Part shown: positions 16,125-25,600 of the stretch, piece after piece
Numbering within the stretch: the stretch's first letter is position 1
Layout of the letters: every line of letters starts with the position of its first letter
Assembly (NCBI GenBank): GCA_035366835.1
Contig: DAOSIS010000002.1
Location: 1-64,000 of the forward strand
Reading direction: 5' to 3'
Source of the DNA: UBA6109 sp035366835
GTDB taxonomy: Bacteria > Desulfobacterota > Syntrophia > Syntrophales > UBA6109
Length of the DNA: 64,000 bases
The notes under the pieces: generated by a model
What the model was told of the DNA's origin: nothing
The model's input: the letters and a program-made list of their open reading frames with translations, nothing else
The model's database searches: none
Made by a program: the position numbers and the translations under genes

Positions 16125-18419
16125 TTACGGCAGGACATCGAGAACGATCTCGTCGTCGGCAACGGAAGCCCGGACGGTCCCGCCCTGGACCAGCCGTCCG
16201 AAGAGGACCTCGTCCACAAAGAAATTCTTGATCTTGTCTTGGATCAGCCGCGAGATCTCCCGCGCCCCGAGGGCCGCCGAATAGCCCTTGTCCGCGAGCC
16301 ACTCGTAGAGCGCCGGCTCCGCCTCGAGCCGGACCTTCTTTTCTTCCAGCATGTCCTGAAAATCGCGGATCTGTTTTTTGACGATGTCGACGACGACCGC
16401 CTTGTCGAGGTCGTTGAACGTCACGATTCCATCGAGGCGGTTGCGGAACTCGGGTGAGAAGATCCGTTTGACCGCGTCGGATATGGCCTGTCGGCTGATC
16501 CTGCGCTCGCCGAAGCCCATCTGCGGCTTGCCGATGTCCCGGGCGCCGGCGTTGGAGGTCATGATGAGAACGACATTGCGGAAATCCGCCTTGCGGCCGT
16601 TGTTGTCCGTCAGCGTCGCGTAGTCCATGACCTGCAGGAGCGTGTTGAAGATGTCGGCATGGGCCTTCTCGATTTCATCGAGCAGCAGCACCGCGTGCGG
16701 CGTCTTCCGGATCGCCTCGGTCAGCAGTCCGCCTTCCTCGTATCCCACATACCCCGGCGGCGCGCCGACGAGGCGCGATACGGTGTGCTTTTCCTGATAT
16801 TCGGACATGTCGAAGCGGTGAAGCGGGACGCCCATCGTCAGGGCGAGCTGCCTGGCCAATTCGGTCTTTCCGACGCCGGTCGGTCCTGCGAAGAGGAGCG
16901 AGGCGATGGGCTTCTGGCGGTCCTGGAAACCCGCGCGGGACCGCCGGATGGCCTGCACCGCCTTCTCGATGGCCTGGTCCTGGCCGAAGATCTTCGTCTT
17001 GAGGGATCGGTCGAGATCGCGCAACTGGACGGTCTCCGAGACCGAGACCGACTTTTCCGGGATCCGCGCGATCCGGGCGACCACCGCCTCGATGTCCCGG
17101 GGCCTGATGGTGACCGTTCCCTCGTCGAGGCGGTACAGGCACGTGCGGGCGGCCGCCTCGTCGATGACGTCGATGGCCTTGTCCGGCAGATGACGGTCGT
17201 TGATGTGGCGTGCGGTGAGTTCCGCGGCGGCATGGAGGGCCTCGTCGGTGTAAACGACGTCGTGATAGGCCTCGTACTTGGCTTTCAACCCCTGAAGGAT
17301 CTTGTACGTGTCTTCGACCGAGGGCTCCGGAATCTCGATCGGCTGAAAGCGGCGGGAAAGGGCGCGGTCCTTTTCGAAGACCTTCCGGTACTCCTCGTGC
17401 GTCGTCGAGCCGATGCAGCGGATCTTTCCGGACGTGAGGGCCGGCTTGAGGATGTTGGATGCGTCCAGGGTGCCGCCCGACACGGAACCCGCCCCCACGA
17501 TCGTGTGGATCTCGTCGATGAAGAGGATGACGTTCTTCATCCGGGTGAGTTCGGCGATGATCGACTTGAGCCGCTGCTCGAAGTCCCCGCGGAATTTCGT
17601 TCCGGCCAACAGCGAACCCATATCGAGAGAATAGATCCTGGCGTTCTTCAGGGGCTTCGGCACCTTGTCTTCTGCAATCAACTGCGCGAGCCCTTCGGTG
17701 ATCGCCGTCTTGCCGACGCCCGCATCGCCGACGTGGATGGGATTGTTCTTGAATCGCCGGCACAGCACCTGCAGGGTGCGCTCAAGGATCTCCTCCCTCC
17801 CGATGACCGGTTCCAGTTCCCCCTCCCTGGCCTTGCGGACCAGTTCCACCGTGAACGCCGACAGGGCCTTCGCCTGCCGCGTTTCCTTTTCCGGCGCCTC
17901 GTCCCTCCTGGTCGACTGTTCCTGCGCCGGCCCCGCAGGAATGACGGCGGTGCCGTGTGAGACGCAATTCAGGAGATCGAACTTGGTGATCCCTTCGCGG
18001 ATCAGGAAATGTGCGGCCGAGGATTCCTTCTCATCCATCATCGAAATCAGGACGTCCCCGATGTCGAGCTCGCTCTTCTGGGCCGAAATCGTGTGAAAGA
18101 CGGCGCGTTCGATGACGCTCTGGAAACCGCTGCTCTGCACGGGATCCGTTTCCTCGGCGGCCTTCGTCATCTTTTCCCTGAAGAAAGCCTCGATCTTCTC
18201 GCGCAGGTCCTCGATGTCGCCCCCGCAACGGACGATGATCTCCTTGGGCGTGTCGAAATACAGCGACGCGAAGAGGACGTGCTCCGGCGTCAGATATTCA
18301 TGCTCGCGGGTCTTCGCCTCCGTGTAGGCGGCCCGCAGGATGGCATTGAGTTCTTCATTCACCTTCATGGGAGATTCTCTTTCCATCGGCTGCTGCTCCT
18401 CATCTTCAGGCTTCTTCAT
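16125..18419 (-). CDS. clpA: ATP-dependent Clp protease ATPase ClpA
   Basis: A 764-residue AAA+ unfoldase that feeds substrates to ClpP. The N-domain repeats (LNAILRAAYTEAKTREHEYLTPEHVLFAS) lead to AAA1 with Walker A GDAGVGKTA and Walker B VILFIDEIHTIVG, and AAA2 with Walker A GPTGVGKTE and VLLLDEIEKAH. The sensor region and an IGL-type ClpP-docking segment (here FGERRISRQAI) lie where expected. The start is uncertain: in-frame ATGs at 18386 and 18368 better match the usual ClpA N-terminus. It follows clpS with overlap, so ClpS, the N-end-rule adaptor, is made with its ATPase. ClpP is not in the window. Confidence 0.94.
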   Translation of the reverse strand: MKKPEDEEQQPMERESPMKVNEELNAILRAAYTEAKTREHEYLTPEHVLFASLYFDTPKEIIVRCGGDIEDLREKIEAFFREKMTKAAEETDPVQSSGFQSVIERAVFHTISAQKSELDIGDVLISMMDEKESSAAHFLIREGITKFDLLNCVSHGTAVIPAGPAQEQSTRRDEAPEKETRQAKALSAFTVELVRKAREGELEPVIGREEILERTLQVLCRRFKNNPIHVGDAGVGKTAITEGLAQLIAEDKVPKPLKNARIYSLDMGSLLAGTKFRGDFEQRLKSIIAELTRMKNVILFIDEIHTIVGAGSVSGGTLDASNILKPALTSGKIRCIGSTTHEEYRKVFEKDRALSRRFQPIEIPEPSVEDTYKILQGLKAKYEAYHDVVYTDEALHAAAELTARHINDRHLPDKAIDVIDEAAARTCLYRLDEGTVTIRPRDIEAVVARIARIPEKSVSVSETVQLRDLDRSLKTKIFGQDQAIEKAVQAIRRSRAGFQDRQKPIASLLFAGPTGVGKTELARQLALTMGVPLHRFDMSEYQEKHTVSRLVGAPPGYVGYEEGGLLTEAIRKTPHAVLLLDEIEKAHADIFNTLLQVMDYATLTDNNGRKADFRNVVLIMTSNAGARDIGKPQMGFGERRISRQAISDAVKRIFSPEFRNRLDGIVTFNDLDKAVVVDIVKKQIRDFQDMLEEKKVRLEAEPALYEWLADKGYSAALGAREISRLIQDKIKNFFVDEVLFGRLVQGGTVRASVADDEIVLDVLP

Positions 18420-18729
18420 AAGAGCACCGGAGCGGAAATTTGTTCTGCCTGGCCAGCTGATGGACCTGCGAGACCTTGGTCACGGCAATGTCGTAGATGA
18501 AAACGCCGCAGACGCCCCGGCCCCCGCGGTGGACGTCCATCATGATCTTGGTCGCTTCCGCCGCCGGCTTATGAAAAATGTTCATCAAAATGTTCACGAC
18601 GAATTCCATGGTCGTGTAGTGATCGTTGTGGATGAGCACCCGATACATCTTCGGCTCATCGGACTCCGCCTCCGAGGAACTGTCCGACTCTTCGGAGAAG
18701 TGTGGGTCGTGCATCGCCATAGAGAACAT
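18406..18729 (-). CDS. clpS: ClpS adaptor protein
   Basis: A 107-residue adaptor that hands N-degron substrates to ClpA. After an acidic, flexible N-terminal tail (SEESDSSSEAESDEP), the conserved core appears: MYRVLIHNDHYTTMEFVVNIL, with the Asn-Asp pair that binds the substrate amino group, and AAEATKIMMDVHRGGRGVCGVF, then the C-terminal VSQVHQLARQNKFPLRC. The distance from the predicted promoter leaves only about 11 bases of leader for this start, so ATG at 18720 is an alternative. It overlaps clpA. Confidence 0.92.
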   Translation of the reverse strand: MFSMAMHDPHFSEESDSSSEAESDEPKMYRVLIHNDHYTTMEFVVNILMNIFHKPAAEATKIMMDVHRGGRGVCGVFIYDIAVTKVSQVHQLARQNKFPLRCSYEEA

Positions 18730-18746
18730 CCAGGGTCTTTTGCCCC

Positions 18747-18775
18747 ATATTAAGCATTGAGCGTCGAAATGACAA
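18747..18775 (-). promoter_or_regulatory. Sigma70-type promoter for clpS-clpA
   Basis: Read on the minus strand: -35 TTGTCA (18775-18770), 17-bp spacer, -10 TAATAT (18752-18747). Transcription would begin near 18740, close to the clpS start. Confidence 0.6.
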
Positions 18776-18835
18776 GACCTCCGAATGCCCCGGTCCGGAG
18801 CGGGCGGAAGCCCTACGGGTTTCCTACGGGTTTCG

Positions 18836-18864
18836 TTGACTTTTGCCGGGAGCGAAGCTAGACT
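18836..18864 (+). promoter_or_regulatory. Sigma70-type promoter for the lytic transglycosylase gene
   Basis: -35 TTGACT (18836-18841), 17-bp spacer, -10 TAGACT (18859-18864). An 11-bp direct repeat (CTACGGGTTTC twice, 18812-18834) lies immediately upstream of the -35 box and could be an operator. Confidence 0.6.
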
Positions 18865-18897
18865 CGGATCCTACAAAGCACACCGTGCAGGCTTCCG

Positions 18898-19806
18898 ATG
18901 CAAAGAAGATCATGCCTTCTTCCCGAATGGTGCCTCCCGCTGCTCTTTCTGCTGATGGTCTTTGGCTTTCCGACGGCGCTCTTCGCCGAATGGGGCTCGC
19001 TGACGGCGCGCCTGGCGGCGGACGGGTATGACGAAAAGGCCGTGCAGGCCCTTTTCCTGCGGCCCGAAGTGCGCTTCGACCCCTCCGTCATGTCCTCCAA
19101 GGTCGATGCCCTGCTGCGGAGAAGGGCGGCGTTCCGTGAAAAGGGCGATGCGGCGCGGCCTTCGGGCGTCAGAAAGGGATATCTCCGGTCGCATGTCATC
19201 GCCTACGCCAGGATGTACGCTTCCCGGCATCGTGACCTTCTGGAGGAAGTCCGGAAGGTCTACGGAGTGCCCAAGGAGGTCGTCGTCGCGATCCTCCTGG
19301 TCGAGACGAGGCTCGGCCGCTACATGGGCGGCCGCAGCGTTTTCAATTCCTTGGCGAGCATGGCGCGCTCCCGGGATCTCACCACCGTGCAGCCCCATCT
19401 GTCGCGGGCGTTGCTTACGGCCGAAGAACTGGAATTCGCACGGGAAAAGTGCCGCCAGAAGGCGGAATGGGCCTACGAGGAACTCAAGGCGCTGCTGCTC
19501 TATGCCGGAAACTGCGGCATCGATCCGCTGGAGATCCGGGGTTCCGTTTATGGTGCACTCGGCCTGTGCCAGTTCATGCCGACGAGCATCCGCGATTTCG
19601 GCATCGACGGCAACGGCGACGGCCGCGTCGATCTGTTTTCCGAGGCCGATGCGCTGCACAGCACCGCCAATTATCTCAGGGGACACGGCTGGAAGGCGCA
19701 GATGGACCCCGAAAGCCAGAGAAGAGTGCTCTTCGAATACAACAACAGCGCGGTCTATGTGAACACGGTCCTCGCCGTCGCGGCGAAGCTCAGGAACCGC
19801 ATCTGA
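18898..19806 (+). CDS. Lytic murein transglycosylase, MltB/SLT_2 family
   Basis: A 302-residue envelope enzyme that cleaves the MurNAc-GlcNAc bond with 1,6-anhydro ring formation. A signal peptide (LPLLFLLMVFGFPTALFA) has no lipobox Cys at its end, so unlike E. coli MltB it may be soluble in the periplasm. The catalytic Glu is in AILLVETRLGRYMG (about residue 135), and the SLT_2 signature YGALGLCQFMPTSIRDFGID is intact, followed by DLFSEADALHSTANYLRGHGW. It stands alone on the + strand between two minus-strand units. Confidence 0.9.
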   Translation: MQRRSCLLPEWCLPLLFLLMVFGFPTALFAEWGSLTARLAADGYDEKAVQALFLRPEVRFDPSVMSSKVDALLRRRAAFREKGDAARPSGVRKGYLRSHVIAYARMYASRHRDLLEEVRKVYGVPKEVVVAILLVETRLGRYMGGRSVFNSLASMARSRDLTTVQPHLSRALLTAEELEFAREKCRQKAEWAYEELKALLLYAGNCGIDPLEIRGSVYGALGLCQFMPTSIRDFGIDGNGDGRVDLFSEADALHSTANYLRGHGWKAQMDPESQRRVLFEYNNSAVYVNTVLAVAAKLRNRI

Positions 19807-19823
19807 GAAGGACGCCGTCGTCG

Positions 19824-20855
19824 TTACGTCGCCACGCGGAGGACTTTCGCGCCCCGGATGCGGCCGGCCTTCAGCTCGAGCAGCGCCCGGTTCGCCTGAT
19901 CGAGGGGATACTCGACAACCTGCGGCCGGACGGGGATCACGGCGGCAAGCTGCAGGAACTCTGAAATGTCCCTCCGCGCCACATTGGCGACCGATAGGAT
20001 CCGCTTTTCCATCCACAGGTGGGAAGCATAGTCCAGCCGCTGCAACTCGCTCTGGTCACTCCGTTCCTTCCGGATGGCGTTGACGACGAGCCTGCCGCCG
20101 CTGCGGAGGTTCCGGAGGGCCTCGACGACGGGCCGCCAGGCCGGGGTCGTGTCGATGATCGTGTGAAGTCGCTCCGGTGAAGTCTCATCGATGCCTCCGG
20201 CCCAGGAGGCGCCGAGGTCGAGGGCGAAGCGGCGCTCTTCTTCCCGGCGGGCGAAGACGAAGACCCGCGTCTTCGGGTGGAGGTGACGCACCATCATCAG
20301 GACGAGGTGGGCCGAGGCGCCGAAACCCGTCAGACCGAGGGATTGGCCGTCGCCGAGTTGCGCCAGACGCAGGGACCGGTAACCGATGGCCCCTGCGCAG
20401 AGAAGCGGGGCGGCCTCCGCATCGGAGAAGAGGGCGGGGATGGGATGGACAAAGGCTTCCGGGACGGCCATGTATTCGGCATAGCCGCCGTTCCTGTCCC
20501 TGCCGGTGGCGCGGAAGTCGGGGCAGAGATTCTCCCGCCCGTCCCGGCAGTATTCGCAGGATCCGCAGGCAGAGAAGATCCATCCGACGCCGACGCGCCG
20601 GCCGATTCCGTAAAGGGACGCCCCGGTTCCCAAGGCGTGGACGATTCCCACCACCTGATGGCCAGGGATGACCGGAAAGGCGGGCGGCGGCGTCCGTCCT
20701 TCGATTTCGTCCAGCTCCGTGTGACAGACCCCGCAGGCGGAAACACGGAGAACAATTTCTCCGGCGGCCGGCGACGGTTCGGGCAGATCGCACATCGCGA
20801 GCGGCTCCGATTCGCGCCGCAGGTCGGAAGTTTTCCGAAGCATCCAAGCCTTCAT
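19824..20855 (-). CDS. Zinc-dependent alcohol dehydrogenase (MDR family)
   Basis: A 343-residue medium-chain dehydrogenase. Catalytic zinc ligands are in SACGVCHTELDEIEG and the GHQVVG motif; the structural zinc is bound by CGSCEYCRDGRENLC. The nucleotide fold begins LGLTGFGASAHL, a variant of the usual GxGxxG, and lacks the common Asp/Glu at the end of the second strand (VFVFARREEER), which may favour NADP(H). Sequence pattern resembles the zinc-binding alcohol dehydrogenase family related to AdhP/YahK-type enzymes. The ATG is chosen because GGGGGA precedes it and the protein then starts MKAWML like its homologues. Substrate unknown. Confidence 0.85.
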   Translation of the reverse strand: MKAWMLRKTSDLRRESEPLAMCDLPEPSPAAGEIVLRVSACGVCHTELDEIEGRTPPPAFPVIPGHQVVGIVHALGTGASLYGIGRRVGVGWIFSACGSCEYCRDGRENLCPDFRATGRDRNGGYAEYMAVPEAFVHPIPALFSDAEAAPLLCAGAIGYRSLRLAQLGDGQSLGLTGFGASAHLVLMMVRHLHPKTRVFVFARREEERRFALDLGASWAGGIDETSPERLHTIIDTTPAWRPVVEALRNLRSGGRLVVNAIRKERSDQSELQRLDYASHLWMEKRILSVANVARRDISEFLQLAAVIPVRPQVVEYPLDQANRALLELKAGRIRGAKVLRVAT

Positions 20856-20942
20856 GGCTGTCCCCCAGTCTTTTTCCCCGATATATGCGATCGAGCGCGG
20901 CAAGGCAACGGGGAATATCCAAAAGGCAAATGATTTCGATTC

Positions 20943-20972
20943 TTGACGCGCGAGGGCTACAGTGCGTATAAA
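20943..20972 (+). promoter_or_regulatory. Promoter for the hybrid histidine kinase operon
   Basis: -35 TTGACG (20943-20948), 18-bp spacer, -10 TATAAA (20967-20972). It lies in the 312-bp gap between the divergent dehydrogenase gene and the kinase gene. The rest of the gap holds a leader of about 190 bases and a possible 44-codon basic reading frame (21044-21178) that overlaps the kinase start. Confidence 0.6.
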
Positions 20973-21167
20973 AGTCCAGTCTTTTATCTTGAAATGATCC
21001 CGACTGCTTTCATGAATGCCATTCCGGAGAAAGGACGGCAGCGATGAAGCGCCATCTTCCCATGCGCCCGGTCCTTCTCAAACGTCTTCGACCGGAATCC
21101 CGGAAGATGGGGCTCGGATTCTTGTGCGCGCCGCAGCCGGAAACGACTGTGAGAGGGAGGAATTCTC

Positions 21168-24100
21168 ATGACGGATGAGAAGCGGACGAAAAGGCAGTTG
21201 ATCGAAGAACTGGTCGAACTGCGCCGGCGCCTCGGCCAGGCGGAAGCCGACATGAACTACGATTTCCTGGCTTCGCTCGTAGACGGCTCCGAAGACGCCA
21301 TCATCGGAAAGGACCTGAATGGCGTCATCCGGAGCTGGAACAAGGGGGCGGAGCGGATCTACGGATACAGGGAAGAGGAAGTCAAGGGGCGGCACATCTC
21401 GATCCTGAGTCCTCCCGGGCAGACCGACGAAATTCAGGAAATCCTCGAAACCATCAAACGGGACGGGCGCGTCGGCCACTACGAGACCAGCCGGATTCGA
21501 AAAGACGGCAGCCCCGTGGCCGTTTCTCTGGCCGTGTCGCCGATCAAGGATGCGCACGGCACGATTACGGGCATCGTCACCATCGTCCGCGATCTGACGG
21601 AGCAGAAGCGGAAGGACGAGGCGCTCCGCCGGGCCGGCGCCTACAACCGGAATCTCATCGAGGCGAGCCTGGATCCCCTGGTGACGATCGATCGCGACGG
21701 CAGGATCAGCGACGTCAACGTCGCGACCGAACGGGCCACGGGATACTCCCGGAAAGAACTCATCGGTACGGACTTCTCCGGTTATTTTACGCGTCCCGAG
21801 CTGGCGAGCGCCGGTTACCGGAAGGTGTTCGAGGAGGGGTTTGTCCGGGACTACGCGTTGGAAATCCGCCATCGCGACGGCCGCGTGACGCCGGTCCTCT
21901 ACAACGCCTCCGTCTATCGGGATGAAGAGGGGAAGGACATCGGCGTTTTCGCGGCGGCCCGGGACATCACGGAACGGAAGAAGGCGGAGAAGGACCTCCG
22001 GGCCGCATCCCTCTATGCGCGGAATCTCATCGAGGCGAGCCTCGATCCGCTGGTGACGATCAGCGCAGACGGAAAGGTGACGGACGTGAACCGGGCCACC
22101 GTGGAGGCGACCGGCGTCCCGCGGGAGCAACTCATCGGAAGCGACTTCCTGGATTACTTCACCGAACCGGAAAGGGCCAAGGCCGGCTACGAACAGGTCT
22201 TCCGGGAGGGTTTCGTCCGGGACTACCCGCTCGCCCTCCGGCATGCCTCGGGGCGGGTCACGGAGGTCCTCTACAACGCCGCGACCTACCGGAATGAAGA
22301 CGGCGAGGTCCAGGGCGTTTTTGCCGCGGCCCGCGACGTCAGCGAACTGCGCAGGGCCCAGGAGGCGCTGCAGAAATCGCACGACGAGCTTGAACGCCGG
22401 GTCGAGGAGAGGACGACCGAATTGCGCGACCGGGAGGAACGGTTGACCCATGCCCTGGAAGCGGGCAACATGGGGATCTGGGAACTGGACGTCGGCACGG
22501 GAAAAATCTGGCGGTCGCTGCGGCACGACCAGATCTTCGGCTACAAGACGCTCCTGCCCGAGTGGACCTACGGGATGTTTCTGGACCACGTCCTGTCCGA
22601 AGACCGCCGGGCCGCGGCTGAACGATTCGAGCGGGCCCTGTCCGAACGCGCCGAATACAGTTTCGAGTGCCGCATCGTACAGCCGGACGGGGATGTGCGC
22701 TGGCTGTGGATGCAGGGCAGGCCCCGGCTGAACGAGCGCGGCGAGGTCGTGCGGATGGTGGGCCTGGTCAGGGACGTCACCGAGAGGGCGGCGAGCGACT
22801 GGATCAAGACCGGAATCGCGCGGATCGACGAGGCCATGCACGGCGACCCGGACCTCGAGACGATGGGAAACCGGCTGATTGCCGAGGTGGCGGGAACTCT
22901 CGGCGCCCAGGTCGGCGCTTTCTATCTGATGGACGAAAACAGGCAGTATCTGTCTTTCGCCAGCGGCTACGCCTATGCCCGACCGGAAGGCGTGCCGGAG
23001 CGGTTTCGCCTCGGCGAGGGACTGATCGGGCAGGCCGCGCTGGGGAAAAGGGAGTTTCTCGTCCACGATATCCCGGACGATTACATCAAGGTGACATCGG
23101 GCCTGGGGGATGGGAGGCCCCGGTCGCTCGTCGTCCTGCCCCTCGTCCATGAAGATCGCGTGAAGGGGGTCATCGAAATCGCTTCGCTTTCGATGTTCAC
23201 GGATTTCCAGCGCGACTATCTGCAGCGGGCCGTGCGGATCTGCGCCATCAATGTGGAGGCGGCGCAGAACCGGGAACGCCTGGCGAGGGCCCTTGCGGAA
23301 TCGCGGGAACTGACGGAGGAACTCCGGCAGCAGCACGAGGAGCAGAAAGCGACCAACGAGGAACTCGAGAAACAGGCGCAGCGCCTGACCCTGTCGGAAG
23401 AGGAACTGAAGGCCCAGCAGATCAGACTCCAGGCGGCCAATGAGGAATTGCGGGAGTCCAACGAGTCGCTGGAACGCCAGAAGCGCGAGGTCGAAGCGGC
23501 GAACCGCGACCTGAGCATCGCCAGGAAAGACCTGGAAGAGAAGGCGGAGCAGCTTGCCACCGCCAGCCAGTACAAGTCGGAGTTCCTGGCCAACATGTCC
23601 CACGAACTCAGGACCCCTCTGAACAGCATCCTGCTTCTGGCGCGGTTTCTGGCCGGAAACAAGGAGGGGAATCTGACGGCGGAGCAGGTCGAATCGGCCG
23701 GGATCGTTTACCGCAGCGGCAACGATCTCCTTGCCCTGATCGACGACATCCTCGACCTCTCCAAGATCGAAGTGGGAAGGATGGAACTGACTCCGGAACG
23801 CACGCCGGTGCAGCATGTGGCCGACGCCCTGACCGCCGGGTTCGGACGCATGGCGGAGGACCGCGGCCTCCGGTTGGCGATCACGGTCCGTCCGGATTGC
23901 CCGCAAACCATCCTGGTGGACCGGAAGCGGTTCGAGCAGATCCTCAGGAATCTCTTGTCCAATGCACTGAAGTTCACGGAAGAGGGCGGGGTGACCGTGG
24001 ACTTCGGCCGTCCAGGGCCCGGCGTCGATCTGTCCCGGAGCGGCCTGGATCCGCGAACGTCCCTTGCCGTCGCCATCCGGGACACGGGCATCGGCATCCA

Positions 24101-25589
24101 GAAGGACAAGCAAGAGCTCATCTTCGAGGCCTTCCAGCAAGCGGAAAAGGGAACCGCGAGGAAGTACGGGGGCACGGGACTCGGTCTTTCCATCTCCAGG
24201 GAACTGGCCCATCTCCTGGGCGGCGAGATCCATCTTGAAAGCGAGGCGGGGAAGGGGTCGGTCTTCACCCTCTACATCCCGGAGGAAATGCGGCAAGTCC
24301 CGCAGAAAGAAAAGACGGACAGCCTCCGGATGCCGCGGGAGACGACTCCGAAGACGACGCGGATCCCCGCGCTTCAGCAGATCCCCGACGACCGGGACAG
24401 GCTCGACCGGGAAGACAGGACGATCCTGATCGTCGAAGACGACGCGGCCTTCGCCGGCCTTCTCGCCGATCAGTGCCACGAGCGCGGTTTCAAGTGCCTC
24501 GTGACGGCGACCGGGGAAGAGGGACTGGCACTGGCGAGGTCGCATCATCCCAGCGGCGTCATCCTCGACCTCAGGCTTCCGGGGATGGACGGCTGGGCCG
24601 TGCTGGCCGCCCTGAAGGAGTCTCCGGAGACGCGCCACATCCCGGTGCACATCATGTCCGTGGAGGAAGAAACGATCCAGGCCTTCCGGAAAGGCGCCAT
24701 CGGCTTCCTGTCGAAGCCGGTGGAAAAAGAGGGGCTGGACGAGGCCTTCCGAAAAATCGAGGCCACGTTCAGCAAGGGGATCAAGGACCTGCTGGTCGTG
24801 GAAGATGACGACACCCTCCGCGGGACCATCGTCAAGCTGGTCGGAAACGGGGACGTCCAGACCACGGAGGCGGCGACGGGCGAAGAAACGATCCGCTGCC
24901 TCCGGTCCAAGCGGTTCGATTGCATGATCCTGGACATCGGCCTTCCCGACATGACGGGATTCGAACTGATCGAGGCGCTCAAGGGGATGGGGGACGTTGC
25001 CGTGCCCCCCATCGTCGTCTATACCGGCCGGGAATTGACCCGCGACGAGGAGATCCTCCTGCGCGAGTACTCGGAATCGATCATCATCAAGGGAGTCCGG
25101 TCGGAGGAACGCCTGCTGGACGAGGTTTCCCTGTTTCTCCACCGCATGGTGGACGGGATGCCGGAGGCGAAAAGGCGTGTCATCGCCGACCTTCACGACA
25201 GCGACGCCATGTTCCGGGGACGGACGATCCTCATCGTCGACGACGACATGCGGAACGTCTTTGCCCTTTCCAGGGTGCTCAATGAACGGGGAATGAAATT
25301 GCTCAAGGCGGAAAACGGCCGGAAGGCCCTGGATGTCCTGAAGCAGGAAGGCGCATCCGTCGACCTGGTTCTCATGGACATCATGATGCCCGTCATGGAC
25401 GGCTACGAGGCGATGCGGATGATCCGGGCCGAAGAGCGCTTCGCAAAGCTTCCCATCATCGCCCTTACGGCCAAGGCCATGATGGCGGACCGGCAGCGCT
25501 GCATTGCGGCCGGCGCCAGCGATTACCTCCCGAAGCCCGTGGATGTCGGACGTCTTCTGTCCGTCATGCGTATCTGGCTGTACCGGTAA
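21168..25589 (+). CDS. Multi-PAS/GAF hybrid sensor histidine kinase with three receiver domains
   Basis: A 1473-residue soluble phosphorelay kinase; no membrane segment is seen. Order: PAS1 (about 30-148), PAS2 (155-272), PAS3 (280-398), a short coiled coil, PAS4 with PAC (425-545), GAF (548-700), a long coiled coil (700-800), HisKA with the phospho-His in NMSHELRTPLNSILLLA (about 812), HATPase (NLLSNALKFT; DTGIGI; GGTGLGLSI; 930-1045), then REC1 (about 1083, DLRLPGMDG), REC2 (about 1205, DIGLPDMTG) and REC3 (about 1353, DIMMPVMDG), each with its Asp. PAS2 and PAS3 are near copies. It heads a signalling cluster with CheR and a second kinase 12 and about 920 bp downstream. Confidence 0.92.
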   Translation: MTDEKRTKRQLIEELVELRRRLGQAEADMNYDFLASLVDGSEDAIIGKDLNGVIRSWNKGAERIYGYREEEVKGRHISILSPPGQTDEIQEILETIKRDGRVGHYETSRIRKDGSPVAVSLAVSPIKDAHGTITGIVTIVRDLTEQKRKDEALRRAGAYNRNLIEASLDPLVTIDRDGRISDVNVATERATGYSRKELIGTDFSGYFTRPELASAGYRKVFEEGFVRDYALEIRHRDGRVTPVLYNASVYRDEEGKDIGVFAAARDITERKKAEKDLRAASLYARNLIEASLDPLVTISADGKVTDVNRATVEATGVPREQLIGSDFLDYFTEPERAKAGYEQVFREGFVRDYPLALRHASGRVTEVLYNAATYRNEDGEVQGVFAAARDVSELRRAQEALQKSHDELERRVEERTTELRDREERLTHALEAGNMGIWELDVGTGKIWRSLRHDQIFGYKTLLPEWTYGMFLDHVLSEDRRAAAERFERALSERAEYSFECRIVQPDGDVRWLWMQGRPRLNERGEVVRMVGLVRDVTERAASDWIKTGIARIDEAMHGDPDLETMGNRLIAEVAGTLGAQVGAFYLMDENRQYLSFASGYAYARPEGVPERFRLGEGLIGQAALGKREFLVHDIPDDYIKVTSGLGDGRPRSLVVLPLVHEDRVKGVIEIASLSMFTDFQRDYLQRAVRICAINVEAAQNRERLARALAESRELTEELRQQHEEQKATNEELEKQAQRLTLSEEELKAQQIRLQAANEELRESNESLERQKREVEAANRDLSIARKDLEEKAEQLATASQYKSEFLANMSHELRTPLNSILLLARFLAGNKEGNLTAEQVESAGIVYRSGNDLLALIDDILDLSKIEVGRMELTPERTPVQHVADALTAGFGRMAEDRGLRLAITVRPDCPQTILVDRKRFEQILRNLLSNALKFTEEGGVTVDFGRPGPGVDLSRSGLDPRTSLAVAIRDTGIGIQKDKQELIFEAFQQAEKGTARKYGGTGLGLSISRELAHLLGGEIHLESEAGKGSVFTLYIPEEMRQVPQKEKTDSLRMPRETTPKTTRIPALQQIPDDRDRLDREDRTILIVEDDAAFAGLLADQCHERGFKCLVTATGEEGLALARSHHPSGVILDLRLPGMDGWAVLAALKESPETRHIPVHIMSVEEETIQAFRKGAIGFLSKPVEKEGLDEAFRKIEATFSKGIKDLLVVEDDDTLRGTIVKLVGNGDVQTTEAATGEETIRCLRSKRFDCMILDIGLPDMTGFELIEALKGMGDVAVPPIVVYTGRELTRDEEILLREYSESIIIKGVRSEERLLDEVSLFLHRMVDGMPEAKRRVIADLHDSDAMFRGRTILIVDDDMRNVFALSRVLNERGMKLLKAENGRKALDVLKQEGASVDLVLMDIMMPVMDGYEAMRMIRAEERFAKLPIIALTAKAMMADRQRCIAAGASDYLPKPVDVGRLLSVMRIWLYR

Positions 25590-25600
25590 AAGGCCCCTCC

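Noticed and set aside
21078..25196. 1372-codon minus-strand open frame opposite the hybrid kinase
   Set aside because: Shadow of codon bias in a GC-rich gene; no recognisable domain, and the + strand frame has eleven intact signalling domains.
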